From Phaeoceros laevis (Eukaryota; Anthocerotophyta; Anthocerotopsida; Notothyladales), in NCBI GenBank assembly GCA_049999765.1, contig JBNGIQ010009483.1, positions 427,761-491,760 of the forward strand: DNA of 64,000 bases, given 5' to 3'. A program made the translations under genes and the position numbers. Positions 54,885-64,000 of the stretch are shown here, one piece after another (position 1 is the first letter of the stretch; every line of letters begins with the position of its first letter). The notes under the pieces are model-generated. The model was not told the origin of the DNA. It made no database searches and saw only the letters and a list, made by a program, of their open reading frames with translations.

Positions 54885-56338
54885 AGTCCTGTTGTGGCCT
54901 TCTCGTTCTCAAACTGTGAGGCTCCTTGGTCTGAAAGCCTAAGTGTCGCTTCGCAACTTCTTTGACTGCATAATAGCAGGCGACCCTCGCAACCTGTACA
55001 CGCCTCCACAGAGATTTTCATGTGTTGCTGGCTGCGAAGCTCGGTACACTTGGTCAGCTTGGTTCATACATGCATAATGGAGTGGGTGGGTGTTGGTGGT
55101 GGTGGCTGCAGGGTTTAGTACACTGCTTCATACATGCATGATAAAAAAAGTGGGTGGGACGATGAAACTATAGTAGCAAGCTTAATGTAAAAGGACAGAA
55201 TTCAAAAATTTGCAGTTAATGATTTAATCTGAAATTGGTGCTTGGTGGCCCTTGAACTTTGGTGCTACAACGCCTTGGTCTGCATGACTCTAAACTCTGG
55301 TGGGTTCTCACCCAGCTTGAGACTCGGCATATGGCTATTGGGGCTTACTTATTGACGATCTATTTTGCCACAAATGCAGGTCTTCAAAAGAAACTCGTCA
55401 CCACATCCACCACATCCTTAGCAAGTGTATGGCCACTCGCGACACATGGAATCATATTTTTCAAGGCTCTTACTATAATATCCGCCAACTTCTTAGTGCT
55501 CACAAACTTAGGGAAAAACTTCTCTCTTACTTCAAGGCGATTAGCGATTACGTAACTTACGTTTATTGATATAGCTATCTAGATTTGCTATTTTGTTTGC
55601 TCTCATCCTCTTTCTTTTGCGCTTTTCCAAAGTGACCATTCGCTCATGTTTTTTATTCTCGTTTAGGCTAGCTTCACGGTTGCATAAGCCAAATTATAAA
55701 TAAATAAATAAATACAATTTCAATCATCCCTGATAAATAAATGAAAAAATATCATCCCTTTTATTTAGTGCATACTAATACATACCTCGAATATATACCA
55801 ACTATATTACATACTAGTTAGATATCGAGATTTGGAGATTGCCTACATGATATATGTAGTACACATGTGGAATACATACTATGGAGAGAGTATACCAAAA
55901 TTGGCATACATACATAATATGTATGTCGATATGTAATTTTATATACCGACATGGAGAATGCATACCAATTGCCTACCAAGATATGGAAAATACATACCCA
56001 TAGATACCAAGGATGGAGAATGTATATGGCCTACACATCGAGCTATGGAGAATGCATACCGAGATATAAGAATAGGTACGGATACCTAGCGAGAATGCAT
56101 TGAAACACCGATGGGTATGAAGAGCCAAAATGTCTATATATGTATGTCTATTTGCATTGAAAGAATATGTTAGGTTCTGGTTCGAATGGAGCATTCAGGT
56201 CTTTTGAGCATTTTTTTTTATTTGATTTATGTTGTTTTATGGTGGTTGCATGATCAGTAGTATAATGCTTTCGTGTGCTTTTGAATGCTAGTTCATTCCT
56301 TAACCAAGTTTGTCCTCTTTTGTATGTGTTTCGTTTCA
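54885..56338. other. Intergenic, AT-rich with decayed repeats
   Basis: About 1.45 kb. The left third is RecA 3' flank. No gene is supported; a 98-codon ORF at 55259-55555 has no recognisable features. Confidence 0.45.
55780..56110. repeat. Degenerate AT-rich repeat array
   Basis: Variants of GGAGAATGCATACC and CATACATA recur irregularly across about 330 bp (for example GGAGAATGCATACCAA, GGAAAATACATACCCA, GGAGAATGTATATGG, GGAGAATGCATACCGA). It looks like an old tandem array of about 20-45-bp units. Confidence 0.7.
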
Positions 56339-56340
56339 GG

Positions 56341-56776
56341 CATGGAGCATTCATGCAGGGAGGATGATACCATTTTGGTTTTAAAAATTACTTCAGGTAG
56401 CTCACCAACAGCAATTACCAAGAAGATTAGGATGGCACAAGATCATCTCGAGCGGTCTGTGTATAACATGGTACAAGTGTCTTCTTTGGGTCAAGCCATA
56501 ATAGCAGCCAGAGAGGTGAGTGATGGCATCTTGGAGAATGATAGTTGGGTTGAGGAGCAAGATTTGGGGCATGTCTACCTTTTCAATCACCAAAATATTG
56601 AGACTCCAGTTGCCAAATCAAAGAGTTTTATTAGCTGGAAGCTGCCACCATTGGATGCAGCACATCCTCGTCGGCCTAGCCATGTTTATGAGGCTTGTGT
56701 GCGTTACTATTCGTCTAGTAGGCAAGATGCTGAGATTCGCCTGCCACATCGTCTTGGTCGTTCTCTAGGTAACTAA
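56341..56776 (+). CDS. Alba-like domain fragment, weak
   Basis: One open exon after an acceptor-like TTTCGTTTCAG, ending at a TAA at 56774-56776. The first ~60 residues (ILVLKITSGSSPTAITKKIR, then MVQVSSLGQAIIAAREVSDG) have the layout of an Alba domain: beta strand, basic helix, a strand with VxxSxLGxAI, helix. Alba proteins bind RNA and DNA. The rest (YLFNHQNIETPVAKSKSFIS, WKLPPLDAAHPRRPSHVYEA) is not recognised. No clear upstream exon was found, so it may be a gene fragment. The match is by pattern only. Confidence 0.35.
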
Positions 56777-57035
56777 TATAAGTGACCAAATTGGTCATGA
56801 TAGTTTCACATGAACTTGGAAGAGATTTTTTGAAATATACGTTTGCCCTTAAATTGTGTACTCAATTCTCTCTTATGCAATCTCTATGTAGCACTTTGAA
56901 CTTGTTGAGTAATAAATGCAGAGCAAGGCAAGTGGTGCCTGCACGCGATTGCCTTGCCTGCACCACTTGCGATTGCTTCCTTCCACTGCACTAGTGGGTT
57001 TGCCTCTAAACTCATACGAGCGACATAGCCAATCT

Positions 57036-58958
57036 CTACATTGTTCCTACAGGCCACGCATAGAGGTGAGAGTGGGAGCGAAGGGCGGGCACAGCTCGCA
57101 ACGGCGTGGCCCGGGCCAGCGTCAGTTTCAAGTTCTCCGACATATCCAAATCTTGGGGCCGCTTGATGTCGGCCGGCAGCGACCAGGCGACGGCGTGCAA
57201 GAGAGTGGCGATGGCGAGGGGGATGGTGATGAGCGCCATGGCCGCCCCGGGGCACCCTCGTCTCCCCGCGCCGAATGCGCACACCTCCAGGCCCTTCCCC
57301 AACCCCCGCACGTCCACCTGCGCGCCCGGGCCTTGGAGAAAGCGCTCCGGCTGGAACTGGTGCGGCTCCGCCCACACCGCCGGGTCGCGCCCCACAGCCC
57401 ACGCGTTCACGATGGCGATGGTGTTGGCGGGCACGTCGAAGCCTGCCACCTTGGTGTCCTCCATGGCGCAGTGCGAGATGAGCAGCGGCGCGATCGGGTA
57501 CATCCGCAGCGCCTCCTTCACCACCGCCTCGATGTAAGGCAGCTGCCCCAGGTCCGACTCCCGCACCGCGCGCTCCTGCCCCACCACTCTGTCCACCTCC
57601 TCCTGCGCCTTGCGGAGGACATCGGGCCTCCGCAGCATCTCTGAGAAGGCCCAGATCAGGATCGTCGACGACGGCTCTGTGCCGGCCACCAATGTGTTCT
57701 GCAACCACAGGACACACGGACCACCATGTCTGTCAGTTTGGGGAAGCTTACAAGTCGAGGGCGCATTCGATTGATCACGAGGGAAATCTTCCAAGGGTGG
57801 TTGCAATTGCTTGGTTACCAGCATCTGGGCTTTCACTCGGGTGTTCGAAGATTGGGCCTTCTCGTCCTCGAATTCGCCATGGACGCTGATCAGGGCGTCG
57901 ATGTACGATCTGGGGCTCCCCGGAGCCAGTTGGCGATGGCGGGGGTCGTGGAGGATGGTTTCCTCCATGTATCTGTCGAATTTGTCGCGGATGTTTTGCA
58001 GGGCTGCAGTGGTGCCAGATAGACGATCCACCAGGGACAGCCACGGGACGTAGTCTGACAGCATTTGGATGCCGATGTATTCCAGGTGGACTTCGAGGAG
58101 GTGGTGGAATTTTCCTGCCGCGCTATTGTGCTCGGAATGGCGACCATTTCGGGGATCTGTGGCGACGATGTTGTCGTACGGGAGTAAGGGCCGATTGAGA
58201 GAAATGCGAGTGATGTTGTTCAGCATCAGTGTCCTGAACATTGCGCACAAGTCGAGAGGCTGTGGAGTTTGGCCAGGTTCTGTCTGTCCAATGTGCCTCC
58301 TGACCGCGTTCACCATGCTGCGAACTTCCAGTAGTCTGTCGTTCTCGAATAGCGGCAGCTTTGCGTTGCCCAGAAGCTCACTGGTGAGCGTCTTCCTGCA
58401 GCATACATGCGGAGGAAATCGAAATGGACGATTGGTAAGTGACAACATCTGTGATCAAATGCATAGATCTCCGTAAGCTCAAGAACGCATTCATGTATCA
58501 CACTGGTATAGATCAATTGTGCGCAATTTTCCTCCACGCCTGTACCTGGCTTGTCGGTGGTGAGCCCCGTAAGGAGCGAAAGCAATGTCTTTGAACCCGT
58601 ATCGGAGCATGGAGCTCGCATAGGTCGGCGATCGGTTGGCGAAGATTGCATCCTGGTGCTTGAGGATGACGTTGGCAAGCTCGCCAGATGACACCACGAT
58701 GGCTCTGCGAGGACCCAACTTGATGGACATGATGTGACCGAAGTTGGTGGACATCCGGAGCAGGTCCTTGGGCAGATGCTTGGACACCAGGAATGGGACG
58801 AGATGGCCCAGAATCGGCAGACCCCTGGGCCCTGGCGGCAGCTTCAACCCCTCGGACGATCGACGGAATCGATATCCGATCCGTGTGGCGCACACCCACA
58901 GGCTGCCACATAGTCCGACCAAGGCCAACGCCAAAGCGAGAGCCGTGGAGAGTTCCAT
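57036..58958 (-). CDS. Cytochrome P450, CYP71 clan (A-type)
   Basis: ER-anchored haem-thiolate monooxygenase. Three exons (58958-58546, 58395-57819, 57698-57036), 550 aa. Residues 1-~28 are a hydrophobic anchor (MELSTALALALALVGLCGSL), followed by the proline hinge LPPGPRGLPILGH. I-helix: LVAGTEPSST (335-342 region), where the usual oxygen-activating Thr is Pro339. ExxR: EALR 392-395. PERF: 447-450. Haem loop: FGAGRRGCPG with Cys479. These place it in the plant A-type group, near flavonoid- or phenylpropanoid-type P450s in overall length. The substrate cannot be told. It has a slightly extended C-terminus (LRSHSHLYAWPVGTM). Confidence 0.94.
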
Positions 58959-60089
58959 GGCTGATCTGCAGACTCGGACGACTCTGCCGCCGACGTGTCG
59001 AGTCTGCAGATCAATACAAATGGCAGGAAGTGGGCTGGCTGTGCTGGGGATGGAGGTGGTTGTTCAAGAACTGGAAGCTCGCTACTTATACTTACACGCG
59101 TGAAAGAGCAACCACAAACGGCGGATCTAAGTGAAAGACAATATCTTCCTTCCCAACTGCTATACTGCTCACGCCTCATCTTCTCCACCACGGAAACCAG
59201 GAAAGAGAAAGATGCTTCTTCCTCAGAAAGATGTAGGAGAAACAGGGAGGCGGCCTTTTAAAAGATGCCAGCCTCCCGATGTGGCCATCACCAATTACAG
59301 CCTGTCGAAACCATCAATGTATGCTGTCCGGACAGGAAATGGGCATGGGGATCCAGCGCTCAGACAGGAGCTTCCTGCGTCTAAAACCTCTTCAGTCTTC
59401 TAGAAACTTCTGGATGTTGTTGTGGTGGTAATGCACGTTTTAGGCATCCTCCTCGAGACCCAGGACCTTCTTATCGATATCACTTGCTACTGCATCAACT
59501 GTCAAGCAAGCAAGATCTTACCTCTCAATTTGATTGAAGCATCGCAGCGAGCTGAGATAGGTAAATTCATATATAGAGGCATGCTTTTGACAAGCCTAAA
59601 GCAGCAAAGCTTGAAGGGATCATGAATGCGCTTGTAAGCTTCCACAAAAACGAAAATGTAAAGCGCGGCAAAACCTCAAGCATGGCAGACAGATCACTGG
59701 GGCCAGATCTCGTGTCGTCTAAGATTCTGCAGGCTCGGACATCGTTGTCGCCATGTCGTCTAACTAAGAAGAAGTATAAGAGCTTACAACTAATTGCGTA
59801 GAACTACCATATATATTGTAACACTGTAGAGCCTTACAAGTTACAGGATAAGTCTCAATGGTTTGCCCAAGGGCAAGCTCTGGAATCTCGTCTTCCGAAG
59901 AGTGACGGTGTAAAGTGTGGAGGCGCTCGAAGGGATCATTGGGACCAGCATCCACCTCGATTTCTGCATCCGTGCAGTTGACCCGACATATGCAAGATCA
60001 TGCTTACCCGTGTGTCCAGCGTGAATCGTTAAATAACGACGGATGCGGTGTTGCCAGCACATGCATCCTTAGTTAGCAGTCTTCACGCC
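58959..60089. other. Intergenic, 5' flank of the P450
   Basis: About 1.1 kb with the P450 promoter on the minus strand at its left end. No coding region supported. Confidence 0.45.
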
Positions 60090-61230
60090 AAGTGAGCGAC
60101 AGTTGGACAAGATGCTGTGAGAGGGAACCTCCAGGCCACGCGTTTTTCCGATTTCTTGAGCTGCCACAGAATTGCGCTTCCCACTGTCCACATATATGAC
60201 AGCTGGAAACAAATTACACCGCCTTTAGAAAGCGTTTAGTCACCTTTTGTTGTTCTGGACCTGTAGCTTTTGGCAGTTCCAATTAGCTTTGCAGCCCCTG
60301 GGCAACGATCGAGACCTGCCTGCTGCAATCTATATATTTGTGAGCTGGACTAAAATGGCCCTCTGTGGCTCTTAAAAGGGGACACCACGCTCAGCAGGTG
60401 AGGTGGGACATGGGGTTATTACATCTAGATGGCTGGTGACTGGCTTGCAGTTGTTCAGTGGCCAGACGATCGGTTCGGTTGCACAGAATTACACCTCCTG
60501 CACAGAATTCGAATTACACCTCCTGCACTTTAAGGTTTAGTCACCTTCTATAAATAGAGGTGGGACATGGAGTTACATCTAGAGTCTGGGCAAGAGTTGG
60601 ACGAGATGCTGTGAGAGGGAACCTCCAGGCCACGAGTTTCTTCCATTTCTTGAGCTGCACAGCCACAGATTCTGAATTGTTTGTTAAATTTCCAGCCACA
60701 GAATTACACCTCCTGCACTTTAAGGTTTAGTCACCTTCTGTTGTTCTGGACAGCTTTGGACAGTTTCAAGCTTTGCGGCCCCTGGACAACGATCCAGACC
60801 TACCTGCAGCTGGCCTAAATGGCCCTTTGTGGCCTTTAAAGGGACACCAGCACTCAGCAGGTTGGTTGGGACATGGGGTTGCATCCAGATGGTTGGTTGG
60901 CTGCAGTTGTTGAGTTATCCGACGATGGGCTTGGTTGTCCTTGGCATGATTTGAGGACAAATTCGTGAAGAACTTGGAAATATTTCCACATGCTCACATT
61001 GGGCAAGATTTGGACAAGATGCTGTGAGAGGGGACCTTCAGGCTAGGCGTTTTTTCCATAATGGAAAAAACTCATGTATACATGGCTCTGTGGCAGCTCA
61101 GAAAATGATTTTCTGAGCTGCCACAGAATTGAGCTCCCCCTGGCCGAAGATATGTCAGCTGGAAACAAATTACACCTCCTGCTCTGGAGATGGTTCAATT
61201 TTCTGATCACCCTGAACACTGGCTGTGCAC
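60090..61230. repeat. Three-copy tandem repeat array (~410-490-bp units)
   Basis: Blocks recur in the same order: GATGCTGTGAGAGGG (60111, 60604, 61018), CTCCAGGCCACG-type, TTTCTTGAGCTGCCACAGAA-type, AAATTACACCTCCTGC-type, TTTAGTCACCTTCTGTTGTTC-type, GCCCCTGG-CAACGATC-AGACCT and GGGACATGGGGTT. A fourth fragment (TTGTTCTGGACATCTTTGGG) is at about 61640-61690. Units differ by substitutions and indels. No ORF is conserved among them. Confidence 0.85.
61050..61127. repeat. Three consecutive perfect palindromes
   Basis: Within the third array unit: TTTTTTCCAT-A-ATGGAAAAAA (61050-61070), CATGTATACATG (61073-61084), and a 20-bp inverted repeat TCTGTGGCAGCTCAGAAAAT / reverse complement with a 1-nt spacer (61087-61127). 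The other array units have only the right arm of the last one (TTCTTGAGCTGCCACAG-type). Confidence 0.95.
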
Positions 61231-61307
61231 TTGGCTCACTGCACTGTTTATTTTGAGCTTGCAGACAGCCTGATCATGTTCGGACTGGTTTGATTTCTTG
61301 TGCACAG

Positions 61308-61604
61308 GTGCCAAGGTGCCAACTTATGCTTTTTGATGATTCAGAAGTAGAGCTGGCAGTGAGGAAATACTGTGAGGATGTCAGAGCCATAAATCAGTCT
61401 CAAGTGGAAGCAGTCATAGATACAGTGTCTGGACTTGTGAGCCGAGTTGATCCACGAGTAAGACTGATCGAAGGTCCGCCAGGAACGAGGAAGACTTCCC
61501 TGCTGGTCTCTCTGCTATCTATACTTTTGAACATGAACTATAGAGTCCACATGTCGGCACCAACCAACACACAGCGATTAGTGAGGTTGCTTCCAGGTTT
61601 GTGA
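61308..61604 (+). pseudogene. SF1 helicase (SEN1/UPF1-type) exon, truncated, Walker A mutated
   Basis: After a CAG acceptor the exon reads VPRCQLMLFDDSEVELAV..., then the helicase Q-like motif INQSQVEAVIDTVSGLV, motif I LIEGPPGTRKTSLLVSLL and motif Ia SAPTNTQRLVRLL, and stops. Active family members have GPPGTGKT; here the Gly before Lys is Arg. Only motifs I and Ia remain, no DEAD/DEAQ box or motifs III-VI follow, and no donor leads to them. It looks like a relic of a MAGATAMA3/SEN1-type RNA-DNA helicase gene, next to the tandem array. Confidence 0.72.
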
Positions 61605-63622
61605 GATGTTGGTCTCTAATGTCCAGTTTGGTGTCACCTTTTTTTGTTCTGGACATCTTTGGGCAGTCCCAAGCTTTGGGGCGTTGGCGAGTGGAATACC
61701 ACTCTGACCTACATCCTGACACAACGATGGAAGTAAAATCGCACTTTTCAATTTACCATCACTGTGGAGGATTACGTTAGGACACAAGCACAAGAAATGG
61801 ATCAATAGGACTAGTTTTAGAGCAAAGCCGTCATACAAGTAGTAGTAAAGAGCCCGCGCTACACAATTCCGAGTGGCACTTCGGAGCCATCATTACGCGC
61901 ATCATCTCTGCTCGGTCCGTTTCTCTCTTGTAAAACCATGGGTCATGCCTCCAGTCGGGTCCGATATACGCGGAAACTCATGAGCGGCCGTTAGTCACGA
62001 CCTAACCCCCTCCCCTCCTCCAAACTCGGTTCACATAGTCACAGGTAACTTTTAGTGATGATTAGATTTTGGTGAATATGCGAAAGAGCTTTCACCAAAC
62101 TTACCGAATTAAGTATGGTAGACTAACTTAGGAGGGGATGTAAAAACCCCAAATATTTGTAATTTCCGTTTTTTTTATAAAGCGCCCTCGTCGCCAAAAA
62201 AAAAGAGCCCGCTCTACACGAACTCCACAAGGGAATTACGATCATCACTTCTTCAATTTACCATCACTGTACATAGGCATGGAGGTTACATTACAAAACA
62301 ATGCAACTTTCATAATCATTTGTGCTTTTAAAATAAGGTTAATACCAGGCAAGAAGCTCACATGAACGAAGGGAAGGAATGTATTCAAAGTATCATACCG
62401 AAATCTCACACACTACGTCAAATGTATTCAAAGTATGATATCGAAATCTCACACACTATGTCAAATGTATCGTGGTGAGATCTCACATACTACGTACGTC
62501 AAATGCTACGCGGTGAGTTAAATCACTTAGAACCCTTCCTAACCTGGTTGCCTAACTAGGCTGACTAACTTGGAAGCCTAGCTAGCCTACCAAATTTCAG
62601 GCACTACGTCAAATGCAACCCACTCGAAATATATCGTGTTACGCACTGTGTATGTCAAATGCGATGCGGTCACTTTAGCCACTTAGAATCCTTCCTAACC
62701 TGGTTGCCTAACTAGGCTAGCTAACTTGGGAGCCTAACTGTCCTACCCAATTTCAGGCACTACGTAGTAGTAGGGGGGGCGTAGTAGTAGGGGACCGTGC
62801 TGTGCCAACTCCACATGGGGATCCAGCACTCCGCCATATATTAGTGCCGTCTTAGAGAGAGTGGTGGGCGTCTATGCTAAGCAGGAGCCACGCCAACCTC
62901 ATCTCTAGAATGGAAGCAGACACTCATAGCGATTGCAGCCTAAGCAAGTTTAACCAAATGCCATCCACTCGTCGACGAACCCTTCCTAACCTAGTTCCCT
63001 AACTAGGTTGACTAACTTGGCAACCTAGCTAGCAACCCTACGCACTCTAACTAGGAAGCTTTAACTATGCAGCCTAGGCGTGACCACCCCATACTACTAC
63101 TACTAGCCTAACTAAGGCTAACTTGTGAAGTAGCCTAACTAGCTATAACTATGTAGTCTAAACTACAAATGTTCAGCCTAACTACGATAGGCAGCCTGTG
63201 GTATTCGTTTTGCGAGTCATGGAGAAATGTTGAATACTGGGTCGGGTTGCCCATGGGACCAGGACGACTTAATAACGTAGTTTCTTTAAAACGGAACGCT
63301 GGTAGAAAGTAGTGGAGCGCCGTAATGCTTTGGAATAGCAACCGCTAGGATAAATAGGCAGGGGCGGAATTAGAGGGGACCCTTTTTCTTACGCGAACTG
63401 AACAGGGTGCTGGGGGAACGGGGACATGGCGGTGAGGAGGAATCTGAGAGCTGAGGGGTATAGCCGCAACTGAGGGGAACGCCACGGGTGGATCGAGGGC
63501 AGGCGCTCGGAGTGCGTTGGTTAGTACCTCAGAAGGCGGCTCGTAGATGCTTGGCGTGCTGGAGAGTATTCTTACCGTTATGTAACCAAACCCTCATTAT
63601 TTGACACGCACCTCAAAAAATC
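61605..63622. other. Repetitive intergenic DNA and putative LTR
   Basis: About 2 kb without supported genes. TTCAATTTACCATCACTGT occurs at about 61747 and 62250. The direct repeats at 62370-63060 are listed separately. The last few hundred bases before 63623 are the likely LTR. Confidence 0.5.
62376..63060. repeat. Decayed direct repeats
   Basis: ATTCAAAGTATGATA-CGAAATCTCACACACTA occurs twice (about 62382 and 62427). A second unit, CCTTCCTAACCTGGTTGCCT followed by AACTAGGCTG-CTAACTTGG, recurs at about 62538, 62692 and 62982 with AATTTCAGGCACTACGT after the first two. Confidence 0.85.
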
Positions 63623-63640
63623 TGGTATCAGAGCCATGTC
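63350..63640 (+). mobile_element. LTR retrotransposon: 3' part of 5' LTR and tRNA-Met primer-binding site
   Basis: TGGTATCAGAGCCA at 63623-63636 is the standard plant primer-binding site, complementary to the 3' end of initiator tRNA-Met. It implies that an LTR ends a few bases upstream (CA candidates near 63611-63613) and that the internal region runs right past the window edge. A TATA-like GGATAAATAG at about 63348-63357 could be the LTR promoter. No gag or pol ORF is visible before the window ends. Superfamily (Copia or Gypsy) cannot be told. Confidence 0.65.
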
Positions 63641-64000
63641 GAGGCCAGGGCGATGTGCGTATCAATGTTGACGGGGGACGATTATTTGTGCATTTGTTGC
63701 AGCTCCTTACACGAGTGCTGGTAATTGGACCGGAATCCCGTCCATCGGGTTCGGTCATGCTTAAAAGTAAAGTATTCAAGTACACGTGCTGTGTGGCCCG
63801 TGATCCCGATTTCGGCCGTATGTACAAAAGCCAAGTAATGTCTCTACCATATTCGAGATACTTCCTATTTCGTCAGTTTAAGTGTACTACTTACCCCATT
63901 ACTATTTACCATACTTAACTATACAAATACTGATTAACTATAACATTCACCCCGGGGGGATGAGGCTTCGCCCTCGAAGCCAGGGATGTGTAAATTATGC

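Noticed and set aside
55259-55555. 98-codon plus-strand ORF, considered as a retroelement fragment
   Set aside because: No gag, integrase or reverse-transcriptase motif in any frame.

Overview
This window is nuclear DNA of a land plant. The evidence is a SCARECROW-type GRAS factor, a PLS-class PPR protein, a phytoglobin, a class I starch branching enzyme, a plastid CPP1-family J-like protein, a peroxisomal acyl-activating enzyme ending in SKL, and a RecA with a presequence-like N-terminus. Introns are short (about 60-200 bp, GT-AG) and genes lie close together. With the PPR style, this suggests a seed-free plant (lycophyte or bryophyte); that placement is inference. Four runs of N (29342-29441, 30257-30387, 36956-37055, 41938-42337) are assembly gaps.

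Layout. 1-33 kb is gene-dense: SCARECROW-like GRAS (+, open at the left edge), ribosomal protein eS28 (-), F-box protein 1 (-), CPP1-family J-like protein (-) with a 61-codon ORF just ahead of its start, a five-bladed-propeller glycosidase-like protein (+), F-box protein 2 (+, paralogue of 1), HTATSF1/CUS2-like splicing factor (-), acyl-activating enzyme (-), PPR protein (+), SAGL1-like F-box/kelch protein (+), phytoglobin (+), imidazolonepropionase-like amidohydrolase (+), IMP3 (-) and DPB4/POLE3-like histone-fold subunit (+). IMP3 and DPB4 diverge from a 258-bp shared promoter region.

34-43 kb is AT-richer, gapped and gene-poor. It holds an RTL3-like gene (RNase III, dsRBD, dsRBD, RNase III, dsRBD, dsRBD) broken by two TGA codons at conserved-arginine positions and by exact 19-bp and 32-bp tandem duplications. 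Several other short tandem duplications lie nearby.

43-59 kb is genic again: a possible Treslin/TICRR-like protein (-), class I starch branching enzyme (+, 13 exons), RecA (+, with a C-terminal frameshift), an Alba-like exon (+) and a CYP71-clan cytochrome P450 (-).

59-64 kb is repetitive: a three-copy tandem array carrying a cluster of perfect palindromes, a truncated SF1 helicase exon with a mutated Walker A, decayed direct repeats, and at the right edge a retrotransposon primer-binding site complementary to initiator tRNA-Met. Most genes are unrelated housekeeping or metabolic loci. I see no operon-like system. The least explained items are the short-ORF/CPP1 pair, the triplicated module in F-box protein 2, the amidohydrolase and the decayed RNase III locus. 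Exon coordinates were worked out by hand from splice sites and family similarity recalled from memory; no search was run.
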